A stretch of 23,343 nt of DNA from positions 1 to 23,343 of the forward strand of contig DATBFG010000020.1 in assembly GCA_036558645.1 (NCBI GenBank), in the 5' to 3' direction. The notes beneath the pieces were generated by a model. That model saw only the letters and a list, made by a program, of their open reading frames with translations, had not been told where the DNA came from and did not search any database. Shown here one piece after another: positions 1-7,165 of the stretch. The translations under genes and the position numbers were made by a program. How positions within the stretch are numbered: the stretch's first letter is position 1; every line of letters begins with the position of its first letter. Source of the stretch: DATBFG01 sp036558645. GTDB taxonomy: Bacteria > Acidobacteriota > Terriglobia > Terriglobales > Acidobacteriaceae.

Positions 1-96
1 TTCTTCTTGAGCGTTGGGCGACCTCGAAGAATCTCAGGGCGAAATCTAGATGACCTGCTAGGTCTCGGATGGTACGGCGGCCATTGGTTGAAATCA

Positions 97-172
97 TGGT
101 GGAGCTAGTCGGGATCGAACCGACGACCTCATCGTTGCGAACGATGCGCTCTCCCAGCTGAGCTATAGCCCC
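97..172 (-). tRNA. tRNA-Ala (anticodon CGC)
   Basis: The minus strand folds into a full 76-nt cloverleaf: 7-bp acceptor stem, D arm, 5-bp anticodon stem with loop UUCGCAA, a 5-nt variable region, a TUCGAUC T-loop and an encoded CCA end (97-99). Anticodon bases 34-36 read CGC, which decodes the alanine codon GCG. The acceptor stem contains a G3:U70 wobble pair, the classical alanine identity element, which independently supports the assignment. It is transcribed away from ribA. Confidence 0.96.
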
Positions 173-195
173 ACTGAAATGGTGGGTGTTGATCA

Positions 196-225
196 ATTTT
201 ATCAGCGATTTGGGCTTCGAACCAA
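196..225 (-). promoter_or_regulatory. Possible promoter of tRNA-Ala
   Basis: On the minus strand a TTGGTT hexamer (220-225) and a TAAAAT hexamer (196-201) are 18 nt apart. This predicts a transcript start near 189, about 17 nt before the mature tRNA 5' end. It is a sigma70-like match judged by eye only. Confidence 0.4.
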
Positions 226-305
226 TCGCGCTCACATGACGAGGGGTGTCAGTCCTCCGCACTGGCGGAAGCCCGTTGTACCAAGCTGTCGTTCTCTCAC
301 GTCGC

Positions 306-311
306 TATAAT
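306..311 (+). promoter_or_regulatory. ribA: Consensus -10 box (TATAAT) just before ribA
   Basis: A perfect TATAAT ends 6 nt before the GTG at 318. A transcript starting about 7 nt downstream would begin at or next to the start codon, giving a leaderless mRNA. No good -35 at 16-18 nt is visible, so this is tentative. Confidence 0.3.
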
Positions 312-317
312 GGAAGT

Positions 318-929
318 GTGAATTCCAACCATATCCGTCAACTGGCATCTGCGGACTTCCCTACCCGGTGGGGCCAGTTCCGCATTTTAGGTTTCGAAGG
401 AGAGTTCGGACCGGAGCGACGCCTGGAAACGGCCGTCGCGCTCGTCATGGGCGATATTCACGCCGTGCCGCCCCTTGTCAGAATTCATTCGCAATGTCTG
501 ACCGGAGATGTTTTCGGGTCTCTGCGTTGCGACTGCCGTCAGCAGCTAGAGATGGCGCTCTCAATGATCGCGCAGAGCGGCGCTGGCGTCCTGGTGTATG
601 AACAGCAGGAGGGCCGAGGCATTGGTCTGATGGCGAAGCTGCAAGCTTACGAACTTCAGGATGCGGGACTGGATACCGTGGAGGCAAATGAACGGCTCGG
701 CTTCAAGGCAGATCACCGGGGCTTTAACCTTCCAGCGGAGGTCCTGAAGGCGTTGGGTGTAAAGCAGCTTCGGCTGCTGTCGAACAATCCGGAGAAAGTT
801 GCGGCGGTCGAGAGTGCGGGGATCGAAGTAGTGGAGAGGGTTCCCTGTGAGGTGACAGCCAGCGCCTATGCCGAGGACTATTTGAAAACAAAGAAAGAAA
901 AGCTGGGGCATCTGTTCACGGAGCGATAG
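318..929 (+). CDS. ribA: GTP cyclohydrolase II (RibA), stand-alone
   Basis: Converts GTP to 2,5-diamino-6-ribosylamino-4-pyrimidinone 5'-phosphate, formate and pyrophosphate, the first committed step of riboflavin synthesis in the cytoplasm. From the GTG at 318 the protein is 203 residues, close to E. coli RibA (196). The zinc site is C60, C71 and C73 in the motif HSQCLTGDVFGSLRCDC. It is followed by the YEQQEGRGIGL catalytic stretch, VEANERLGF and the C-terminal LKTKKEKLGHL signature. There is no fused RibB domain. The frame stays open back to a GTG at 246 (227 residues), but those extra residues have no RibA counterpart. The 318 start leaves 13 residues before the conserved FPTRWG, and a TATAAT lies just upstream, so 318 is preferred. 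Neither start has a well-spaced ribosome binding site. The gene converges on the amidohydrolase. Confidence 0.93.
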   Translation: MNSNHIRQLASADFPTRWGQFRILGFEGEFGPERRLETAVALVMGDIHAVPPLVRIHSQCLTGDVFGSLRCDCRQQLEMALSMIAQSGAGVLVYEQQEGRGIGLMAKLQAYELQDAGLDTVEANERLGFKADHRGFNLPAEVLKALGVKQLRLLSNNPEKVAAVESAGIEVVERVPCEVTASAYAEDYLKTKKEKLGHLFTER

Positions 930-991
930 TTCCAACCTTCCGCCGCTGCTGGGTGAACGGATAGGCTTCGCCCCAGAGTCGAGTTAAGCGT

Positions 992-1008
992 GCCCGCTCT
1001 AGGCGGGC
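992..1008. terminator. Weak hairpin between convergent ribA and amidohydrolase
   Basis: A GCCCGC (992-997) and GCGGGC (1003-1008) stem with a 5-nt loop spans the amidohydrolase stop codon at 999-1001. Neither strand has a T-run after it, so intrinsic termination is doubtful. Confidence 0.25.
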
Positions 1009-1802
1009 CAGATCGTCAACGCGGTTTTCGAGAGAATCTGCTGCTTCAAATCATCGGACAGCGCCAGTGCGCGAAAATCGTCTAGATTTTTCTTGATCTC
1101 CGGAACGCCCGGTCCCGGCCAATCTGTACCGAATAGTGTTTTGTGGGCTATTTCTTCAAGGCGGGGGAAGTACTTCAATAGCGTCTTCGGTGGTATTCCG
1201 CTGATGTCCAGAAAAACATTCGGATGTCGCCGGATCAGAAAGAAAGCAGTATTCATCCAGAGCGGGCGTCCGCCGTGGGCTAGCAGAATTTTCAGCTTGG
1301 GAAAATCAATGGCGACATCATCGACATAAATCGGATCCCCATATTTGTTCCGAGCACCAGGAAAGATCGATGTGCCGGTGTGGAACATTACCGGTATACC
1401 GTTGGCTTCGGCAGTACGGTAGATGATCTCGAGCTCTTTCATCCCGGTCAGGTAGTCGTTCGGAAACAACAACTGATGCGGGGGATGAATCTTGATCATG
1501 CGAATCCCAAGGCGTAGCAGTTGTTCCACATCGGCCATGACGTTGCTGGTATGGCGTGGATGGAGGCTTCCGCAGGAGAGAAGGCGCCGTGGATTTTCGC
1601 GGGTGTAGTCGGCGATAAATTGGTTCACCCCGGACGTGAAGCCGATGACTTCAGGGGCGACGTAGTTAATGAGGACGGCCCGATCGATTCCGGCTTCGTC
1701 CAGATGTTTGAGAAACGCCTTAGGCGAGCGGCAAAATTCGGCGATCTGGTCGAAGTTCGGCCGCTTTGACTTCATCAACTCCAGCGCGTGAGGTTTGAAC
1801 AT
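999..1802 (-). CDS. Amidohydrolase-2 family metal-dependent hydrolase/decarboxylase (5' end probably extends to ~1862)
   Basis: A TIM-barrel amidohydrolase of the family that includes ACMSD-type decarboxylases and related hydrolases; the substrate is not deducible. Numbering from the ATG at 1802 (267 residues), likely metal or catalytic positions are H106 (MIKIHP), H141 (PVMFHTG), H176 (LLAHGGRP) and D227 (FGTDWPG). The usual N-terminal HxH metal motif is missing from this ORF but is encoded in frame immediately upstream (1803-1832) as DCHIHIQPLE. The frame then runs to a stop at 1866-1868 with no ATG, GTG or TTG. The only candidate starts are CTG codons at 1841 and 1862; the latter lies 7 nt after TAAGG (1870-1874). 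The working protein therefore probably starts upstream, at up to about 287 residues. It is the last gene of the hcr operon, 111 nt after hcrB, and may act on a late or side product of the ring pathway. Confidence 0.8.
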   Translation of the reverse strand: MFKPHALELMKSKRPNFDQIAEFCRSPKAFLKHLDEAGIDRAVLINYVAPEVIGFTSGVNQFIADYTRENPRRLLSCGSLHPRHTSNVMADVEQLLRLGIRMIKIHPPHQLLFPNDYLTGMKELEIIYRTAEANGIPVMFHTGTSIFPGARNKYGDPIYVDDVAIDFPKLKILLAHGGRPLWMNTAFFLIRRHPNVFLDISGIPPKTLLKYFPRLEEIAHKTLFGTDWPGPGVPEIKKNLDDFRALALSDDLKQQILSKTALTIWPA

Positions 1803-1829
1803 CTCAAGCGGCTGAATGTGAATGTGGCA

Positions 1830-1885
1830 ATCGGTAGTCAGTCGTCCGTCCTCAGTCGTCAGCTTTTAGCCTTAGGTATCAGGCG
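1830..1885. repeat. Degenerate intergenic repeat (AGTCGTC/CAGCTTTTAGC type)
   Basis: Tandem-like AGTC, CGTC and AGTCGTC units are followed by CAGCTTTTAGCC and TATCAGG. The second part resembles the CAGCTTTCAGCTATCAG unit upstream of hpnA (21495-21511), and the first resembles the units at 5447-5520 and 9118-9165. It covers the 5' edge of the amidohydrolase gene. Confidence 0.5.
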
Positions 1886-1913
1886 TCGGATGTTGGTTAA
1901 AGGTCTTGGCATA

Positions 1914-2894
1914 TCACGACTTCCCTGCCGCCAAAACTGCACGCTTGGTAAACACGCGAATCATCTCGCGGCGGTACTCAGGCGTTAGGGCCGATGTCGT
2001 CAGCGGCTTCGCTGTCTTGGCGGCCAAATCACCAACAACGGCTGCTGTGTCCTCAGTCGGCTCCTTGCCTGCCAAAAACGCAGTTGCACCTTTGACCAGC
2101 ACGGGCGCGGGATTCACGGCTGTTAGTGCCACACGGGCATCTTCGATGTGTCCGTTCGATCTTTTCATCGCCACAGCAACTCCCGCAAGCGGGTAGTCAA
2201 TCGATCCGCGGATGCGCAGCTTGCGATAGACCCCGCGATACCCTGCTGTGCTTCGCGGGAGAAACACGCGAGTGACGATCTCGTTAGGCTGCAGCTTGCG
2301 GTAGTCGTCTCCGATGCCGGTGTAAAAGTCGCCCAAGTTCAGGCGACGAGTGCCTTTCGGACTGGCAATTTCGATTTCTGCCTGTAGGCAAAGCAACGCC
2401 GGGGGCGTGTCGCCCGAGAATGCAGCCCAGCACTTCGCTCCCCCGGGAGCGACGTGGCATAGATTGCCGTCTTTCTTAATGCAGAAACCGCATCCCTTGC
2501 GCCATGTGAGTGACTGGTTATACCAAAGGCAACGCGTGTCAAGACAGATGTTGCCTCCGATTGTGCCCATGTTGCGGAGGACGGGTGAGGCGACCGTAGC
2601 TACTGCTTCGGTCAGCACGGGGTAGTCGTGGCGCAACAAAGCGGAGTGTTCGATTTCGCTCAGCGGTGTGAGGGCGCCTATCATGACGCCGTTGGCATCG
2701 CTACGGATTCCCTTAAGTTCTGCAATATGGCGAAGGTCGAGCACAAACTCGGGCTCGAACAGCTTCTGCCGCATGGAAGGAATAAGATCGGTTCCACCGG
2801 CAAGTACCCGAATGTTATGGCTGTGCTTTGCCAGATAGCCGATCGCCTCTTCGAGCGTACGCGGGCGCAGCAGTTTGAATTGCGGGAGGCTCAA
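1914..2894 (-). CDS. hcrB: 4-hydroxybenzoyl-CoA reductase-type FAD/[4Fe-4S] subunit (beta)
   Basis: FAD-binding medium subunit of a xanthine dehydrogenase-family molybdenum enzyme (326 residues). The N-terminal FAD domain shows LAGGTDLIPSMR (31-42) and NMGTIGGNIC (108-117). Residues 117-158 hold a cysteine-rich loop with C122, C138, C146 and C155, spaced like the extra [4Fe-4S] ligands of Thauera HcrB and flanked by conserved YNQS, KKDG and CHV. Ordinary xanthine dehydrogenase and CO dehydrogenase medium subunits lack this loop, so it is the strongest marker of 4-hydroxybenzoyl-CoA reductase. In that enzyme the cluster passes electrons towards the molybdenum site. The start is TTG at 2892-2894, chosen because GGAGG (2901-2905) lies 6 nt upstream and the TTG overlaps the hcrA stop as TTGA, implying translational coupling. 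Confidence 0.92.
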   Translation of the reverse strand: MSLPQFKLLRPRTLEEAIGYLAKHSHNIRVLAGGTDLIPSMRQKLFEPEFVLDLRHIAELKGIRSDANGVMIGALTPLSEIEHSALLRHDYPVLTEAVATVASPVLRNMGTIGGNICLDTRCLWYNQSLTWRKGCGFCIKKDGNLCHVAPGGAKCWAAFSGDTPPALLCLQAEIEIASPKGTRRLNLGDFYTGIGDDYRKLQPNEIVTRVFLPRSTAGYRGVYRKLRIRGSIDYPLAGVAVAMKRSNGHIEDARVALTAVNPAPVLVKGATAFLAGKEPTEDTAAVVGDLAAKTAKPLTTSALTPEYRREMIRVFTKRAVLAAGKS

Positions 2895-5494
2895 TCATCA
2901 CCTCCCACAATAGCTGCAGTCTCGCGCCTTGCTGGGTCGAGCTCGTGACGAATCGGGCCCTTTCCTTTGAACCACAGCGATCCCCCATGCTCGCGGAATC
3001 GAGCTGGATCCGTGGGATCGATGCCTTCGGTCAGGTTCAACGACTTGGCACTCTGCTTAGCTCGTAGGGCCGCCAGTACGCGCTCCGGAGTGAAGGGCGA
3101 TTCGTGCAGGCGCACACCGACCGCGTCGTAAATTGCGTTGGCGATAGCGGGAATGGTCGCCGCAAGCGATCCTTCACTACATTCTTTGGCACCAAAAGGG
3201 CCTTCAGGGTCGACACTTTCGACGATGATGGCTTCGATTTCGGGAGACTCCACAGATGAAGGGCTACGATATTCGAGCATCCCCGGATTCATCAGCATGC
3301 CATCTTTCCAAACCATCTCCTCGGTGAGGGCCTGGCCCATACCCATCCAGACGGAGCCGATAATCTGGCCCTCGACGGAGACGGGGTTTAGCGCGCGCCC
3401 GCAGTCGTGCGACGCCCAAACCTTGTGAACGGTGACCTCGCCGGTCTCTTCATCGACGCTGACTTCCGCTACCTGCGCCGAGTAGGAATAAGCCGGCGAC
3501 GGGCCAACTCCAGCACCTTTGTGCTTGCCGCCGCGGGCTTCGAGTGGGGGAGCGTAGGAACCAGTACCAGTGAGCGCGCCGTGAAAGTCGATCGCGGCGA
3601 CAACGGCTTCCTCAAAAGTCAACTGGTCTTTGGGGCCTTCGTCTTTGCGCTTCTGCTGTAAAGAACCACGGAGAATCTGGCCTTCCACACGGCCCGAAAC
3701 CGAAGCGTCAGCCTGGATGGCGGGGACACGCCTGTCCGCGAAATCCTTTGGGCGGACCTTGTCGTCGCGAAAAACAAGGTCCTCAGGGTTACAGTTCATC
3801 TTCTTGGCAGCTGCCGAGGCAATCTGCTTCTTGACGTCTTCGGCGGCGCGCAATGTCGCGTTGCCATTCATGAAGGTCACGCGGCTGGAATAGGATCCGA
3901 GATCGATGGGCGTGAGGTCGGTATCGGCAGCGATGACTTTAATTCGCGACAGCGCACAGCCAAGCACTTCGCTAGCAATTTGCGCCACCATGGTGTCGGA
4001 GCCCTGGCCGATATCCGAGGCACCGGTGTAAATGACGACACCGCCGTCGCGATCGATCTTAATGTTGACGGTAGAGTGCGGCATGTCAGAGCGAATGATC
4101 GAATTCGCCGCGCCGCTTACGTAGTGGCTGCAGGCAATGCCGAGGCCACGTCCCTTGGGCAATTTTCCTTTGCGAGAAGCCCATTGGGACCGCGTAACGA
4201 CTTGGTCGACGCATTCGGGGAGGCCGTAACTCTGCACGCGCAGCCCATTAACGGTGATGCAGGGTGGCTTCAACAAATTGCGGCGGCGAATATCAGCCGG
4301 ATCCATGTTGAGCTTGGCGGCAAGCTCGTCCAATTGTGATTCGAAAGCGAAGCGGACGTTGACAGTGCCATGACCGCGCATGGCGCCGCAGACAGGCTTG
4401 TTGGTAAGGACGCGGTAGCCGTCGTATTGAATGTTCGGAATGTCATAGAGTGCGCCGAGCAGAGCGCCCGAGTAGAGGATGGTAACCACACCGTAGGAGC
4501 AGTAACCGCCGCCATCTTGGATAACCTTGGCTTTCACGCCAGTGATGTGGCCCTCTTTGTCAACACCAGTCTTGAGATCGATGATGGTGCGCGGTCGTCC
4601 GCGGTGTGCGAAGAAGACTTCCTCGCGGGTATACGTGATCTTGACGGGCGCCTTGGCTGCTCGGGCGGCGACGGCAGCTGTGATCTCGAGAGGGATCACT
4701 TCGCTCTTGCCGCCGAATCCACCGCCGACGAGAGGCTTGATCACGCGGATTTGCGACATCGGCATTTCCAGCACGAGCGATAGCTTGTGCTGCAAGTAAT
4801 AAGGGACCTGCGTGGAGGACCAGACGGTCAGACGGCCAGGCTTGCCGGTGTGGGGATCGATTTCGAACGACGCCAGCGTGGAATGCGGCTCCATCGCGGC
4901 ATGGGTCACTTCGTTAGCGATAAAGCGCGCTTCGCAGACATGGGCGGCTTCCGCGAGGGCCTTATCGGGGTCGCCGAAGACGTGGTGGTAATCCTTCTCG
5001 ATGTTCTGCGGTTTGTTGTCGTGAATGAAGTTGGACTGCGCCTTCATCGAGTCTTCGGGATCGAAGTAAGCAGGCAGGACCTCGTAGTCGATATCGATGA
5101 GTTCGAGGGCTTTTTCGGCGGTAGCTTCGTCGACCGCGACCACGCAGGCGATATTGTCGCCCACGTAGCGGACTTTATCCGTTGCCATGGCGTGCTCGTC
5201 GTGCCCGACGGGAAGAATGCCGTAAGCGTTAGGAGCGTCCTTGCCCGTGACCACGGCCACCACTCCTTCGAGCTCCTCGGCGCGGCTGGTGTCGATGTGC
5301 TTGAGACGCGCATGGGGATAGGGCGAGTGCAGAACCTTGCCGATGAGCATGCCTGGAAGGCTGAGATCGTCGGCGTACTTGCCAGCACCGGTAGTCTTGC
5401 CGGCAGCATCGACCATGGCGGTCGGCTTACCGATTACTGAAAAGCTGTCGTTAGTCGTTGGTTGTTGGTCGTTAGCCATGTCAAATGCTGTCAT
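2891..5494 (-). CDS. hcrA: 4-hydroxybenzoyl-CoA reductase-type molybdopterin subunit (alpha)
   Basis: Large Mo-cofactor subunit (867 residues) that would remove the para-hydroxyl of 4-hydroxybenzoyl-CoA to give benzoyl-CoA with low-potential electrons. Family motifs: GKTTGAGKYADD (32-43), GGGFGGKSE (257-265), CGAMRGHGT (369-377), DIGQGSD (494-500) and GPFGAKECSEGS (765-776), where E774 aligns with the xanthine-oxidase catalytic glutamate. Several stretches, such as the Mo-pterin region and GSYSSRVTFM, read closely like Thauera HcrA. It is about 100 residues longer than that protein (roughly 769): an insert at about 575-625 and a C-terminal tail from about 812. Residues 1-17 include DQQPTTND, encoded by an intergenic-type repeat, and neither ATG (5494 or 5479) has a clear ribosome binding site, so the start is uncertain. 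The order hcrC-hcrA-hcrB matches Thauera. Other family substrates cannot be excluded. Confidence 0.92.
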   Translation of the reverse strand: MTAFDMANDQQPTTNDSFSVIGKPTAMVDAAGKTTGAGKYADDLSLPGMLIGKVLHSPYPHARLKHIDTSRAEELEGVVAVVTGKDAPNAYGILPVGHDEHAMATDKVRYVGDNIACVVAVDEATAEKALELIDIDYEVLPAYFDPEDSMKAQSNFIHDNKPQNIEKDYHHVFGDPDKALAEAAHVCEARFIANEVTHAAMEPHSTLASFEIDPHTGKPGRLTVWSSTQVPYYLQHKLSLVLEMPMSQIRVIKPLVGGGFGGKSEVIPLEITAAVAARAAKAPVKITYTREEVFFAHRGRPRTIIDLKTGVDKEGHITGVKAKVIQDGGGYCSYGVVTILYSGALLGALYDIPNIQYDGYRVLTNKPVCGAMRGHGTVNVRFAFESQLDELAAKLNMDPADIRRRNLLKPPCITVNGLRVQSYGLPECVDQVVTRSQWASRKGKLPKGRGLGIACSHYVSGAANSIIRSDMPHSTVNIKIDRDGGVVIYTGASDIGQGSDTMVAQIASEVLGCALSRIKVIAADTDLTPIDLGSYSSRVTFMNGNATLRAAEDVKKQIASAAAKKMNCNPEDLVFRDDKVRPKDFADRRVPAIQADASVSGRVEGQILRGSLQQKRKDEGPKDQLTFEEAVVAAIDFHGALTGTGSYAPPLEARGGKHKGAGVGPSPAYSYSAQVAEVSVDEETGEVTVHKVWASHDCGRALNPVSVEGQIIGSVWMGMGQALTEEMVWKDGMLMNPGMLEYRSPSSVESPEIEAIIVESVDPEGPFGAKECSEGSLAATIPAIANAIYDAVGVRLHESPFTPERVLAALRAKQSAKSLNLTEGIDPTDPARFREHGGSLWFKGKGPIRHELDPARRETAAIVGGDD
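2901..2905 (-). promoter_or_regulatory. hcrB: Strong ribosome binding site deciding the hcrB TTG start
   Basis: GGAGG on the minus strand is 6 nt before the TTG at 2894. A nearby ATG (2896-2898) is in another frame. Confidence 0.75.
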
Positions 5495-5520
5495 TAGTCA
5501 TCGGTCGTTGATCGTTGGCA
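5447..5520. repeat. Degenerate GTCGTTGGTCGTTG-type repeat overlapping the hcrA start
   Basis: Units of GTCGTTAGTCGTTGG, TGTTGGTCGTTAG and CATCGGTCGTTGATCG follow one another. Part lies inside the annotated hcrA N-terminus and part in the upstream gap. Related units occur at 9118-9165 and 1830-1860. Confidence 0.55.
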
Positions 5521-5694
5521 AAACAAAGGTCCTTCAACTTCGCTTGGCTGCGCCTGCGTTTCGCTCAGGATGACAAATTAGAAAACCATTTAGCCCTCTT
5601 ACCGGACTCGGCTTCCTTACCGCGGTCAGCTGTTTATCCATTTGACTGAACCGCTGCACCACCGGTTATCACTCCCGCTGGAATGCCTTTCACG
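5495..5694. other. 200-bp intergenic region hcrC-hcrA
   Basis: The longest gap in the operon. Next to hcrA it carries the GTCGTTG repeat, then at about 5530-5573 an element ending in GCGTTTCGCTCAGGATGAC that resembles the one near 12010-12031. The remainder (5581-5694) shows no ORF, and I see no convincing promoter or terminator. Confidence 0.5.
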
Positions 5695-6186
5695 TTACTT
5701 TGATGCCGTCATTTCTCTCTGCTCGGCCTGGATGGCGGCCTTGATTGCCTGGTACATCTGCTCGTAGCCAGTGCAGCGACATAGGTTACTGCTCAATGCG
5801 CTGCGGATCTCAGGTTCAGTCGGATTAGGATTCACCGAAAGCAGATGTTTCACTGTAACCATGAAGCCGGGCGTGCAGTATCCACATTGCGCTCCGCCCC
5901 AGTCGCCATATGCTTTCTGGATAGCTGCCAAGCTGCCGTGCTCGCTGATGCCTTCTACGGTTGTAATTTCCTGACCTTCGCAACTGGCTGCCAACAGTGT
6001 GCACGCGAGCATCGGCGTACCATCGATCATCACTGTGCAGGCGCCGCAGGAGGAGTCGTCGCATCCGCGCTTGGATCCAGTAAGCTGGAGATCCTGGCGC
6101 AGGGCGTCGAGAAGAAGCTTGCTGGGCTCGACGGCGATCTCGTGGCGTCGACCGTTTACTTTTAGTTCGATGAGTTCTTTTTTCAT
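5695..6186 (-). CDS. hcrC: 4-hydroxybenzoyl-CoA reductase-type [2Fe-2S] subunit (gamma)
   Basis: Small iron-sulfur subunit that passes electrons between the FAD/[4Fe-4S] subunit and the molybdenum site. From the ATG at 6186 it is 163 residues, as in HcrC (about 161). The N-terminal plant-ferredoxin-type cluster is C42, C47, C50 and C62 (GCDDSSCGAC...AC). The C-terminal helical cluster is C101, C104, C136 and C138 (CGYCTPG...CRCTG). The frame is open to 6267, which would add 27 residues overlapping the CoA-transferase gene. Those residues have no family counterpart, whereas MKKELIELKVNG at 6186 matches the usual beginning, so 6186 is chosen despite no clear ribosome binding site. It lies about 70 nt after the CoA-transferase A gene. 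Confidence 0.92.
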   Translation of the reverse strand: MKKELIELKVNGRRHEIAVEPSKLLLDALRQDLQLTGSKRGCDDSSCGACTVMIDGTPMLACTLLAASCEGQEITTVEGISEHGSLAAIQKAYGDWGGAQCGYCTPGFMVTVKHLLSVNPNPTEPEIRSALSSNLCRCTGYEQMYQAIKAAIQAEQREMTASK

Positions 6187-6256
6187 GAAACTGCTACCGG
6201 CTCCGAACTGCTGGCTACTGGTGCACCACGAACCCGTTGTTCTGGATGGGAGTCCT

Positions 6257-7165
6257 CTAATATCCAAAATCTGTCTGTGCTGCGTATGCGTGTTGCTTTA
6301 CACCGAGTTCTTCAACACGGCAGACGCCTAACTGGTTCATGTACGCACGGCGGTCGTTCAGCCCATATACCCACCGCTCAAGCCAGGTATCGGTGTCCGC
6401 TTTCGTTTTCGTTTGCTCGTGATAGTGACGGAAGAAGGCATCGTCGCGCTTGTAGTATCCCTGCACCGGCGAGGGATGGGCGCCATAGGCGCACTCCACA
6501 ACCGCATTAACTAAAAAGCCGGGAATCACTGTGCGATTGGGGTCGCTGGCGATCACCTCGGGCTCTACGACTTCTTCCGCAACCAGGATTACCCGCTTCG
6601 CCGCGCGAACTCCTTCGATCATGACGCCGAAGTTCCCCCAGCAGTGCGCGTTTCCATCGCGGTCAGCGCGTTGCACATGGACGATGGTGACGTCGGGATT
6701 CAATGCCCGGACGGCCCATAGTGTTTCCTTGGGCTCGAAGGGTGAAAAGATCTGGTAGTAAAAATGATTGCCCTTTGGAACATCGCTGCCGAGTGCGGTC
6801 CGTGTCGGCAGAAACGGAACACCCATGGCCCCGGCCTGTAAAGCCAACGCAACGGTGAAGTTGGTCATGTTAAAGACCTTCATACCGTCCTGCTCAACTG
6901 CGCGGCGAAAGTTGTAGGCTGAGCCCATCATCACGTTGCCGACCCACGCGGCAATCACCTTCTCGACGCACCCGCCGCCGATCATCTGATCAAAAAGGAT
7001 GTCGGAGATCGGGCCGATCAGGGTGAGATTCCGTTTCTTTTGCCGGATGATCTCGTGGCCTGCCGCGAAGGGGATCATCTGCTCCATCTGCAGACCGAGG
7101 GCGACGCTGGCGCCGTCGGGCACTAGCTCAGCAATAGCGTCGGACATGGAGCGGAGTTTAGACAT
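6257..7165 (-). CDS. Family I CoA-transferase, A subunit (GctA-like)
   Basis: 302 residues resembling the A subunit of glutaconate CoA-transferase (about 320). It has an N-terminal MSDAIAELVPDGASVALG, a central LPFLPTRTALGSDVP-like stretch, VEPEVIASDPNRTVIPG, then YGAHPSPVQGYY and a C-terminal ERWVYGLNDRRAYMNQLG that read much like GctA. It would pair with the B subunit at 8373-9173, which carries the catalytic glutamate. The likely job is moving CoA between a ring-cleavage dicarboxylate and acetyl- or succinyl-CoA; the substrate is not known. The related IpdAB ring hydrolase of steroid degradation is an alternative. The first 8 nt overlap the 3' end of the membrane-protein gene, so translation is probably coupled. 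The two subunit genes are unusually separated by two other genes. Confidence 0.85.
   Translation of the reverse strand: MSKLRSMSDAIAELVPDGASVALGLQMEQMIPFAAGHEIIRQKKRNLTLIGPISDILFDQMIGGGCVEKVIAAWVGNVMMGSAYNFRRAVEQDGMKVFNMTNFTVALALQAGAMGVPFLPTRTALGSDVPKGNHFYYQIFSPFEPKETLWAVRALNPDVTIVHVQRADRDGNAHCWGNFGVMIEGVRAAKRVILVAEEVVEPEVIASDPNRTVIPGFLVNAVVECAYGAHPSPVQGYYKRDDAFFRHYHEQTKTKADTDTWLERWVYGLNDRRAYMNQLGVCRVEELGVKQHAYAAQTDFGY

Noticed and set aside
1..96. Gene or terminator downstream of tRNA-Ala
   Set aside because: Only a 5-bp inverted repeat GACCT-GCT-AGGTC (52-64) without a T-run; no coding frame.
246..317. 24-codon N-terminal extension of ribA from a GTG at 246
   Set aside because: The residues do not resemble any RibA N-terminus and contain a TATAAT box; the GTG at 318 gives the usual length.
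173..317. FMN riboswitch upstream of ribA
   Set aside because: None of the conserved RFN element sequences or its multi-stem layout is visible.
4787..5440. 217-codon plus-strand open frame opposite hcrA
   Set aside because: It is antisense to a strongly supported coding region, has a skewed composition without domain motifs, and is best explained as a shadow of the GC-rich hcrA codons.
6187..6267. 27-residue N-terminal extension of hcrC
   Set aside because: No homology to HcrC and it overlaps the CoA-transferase A gene; the ATG at 6186 matches family starts.
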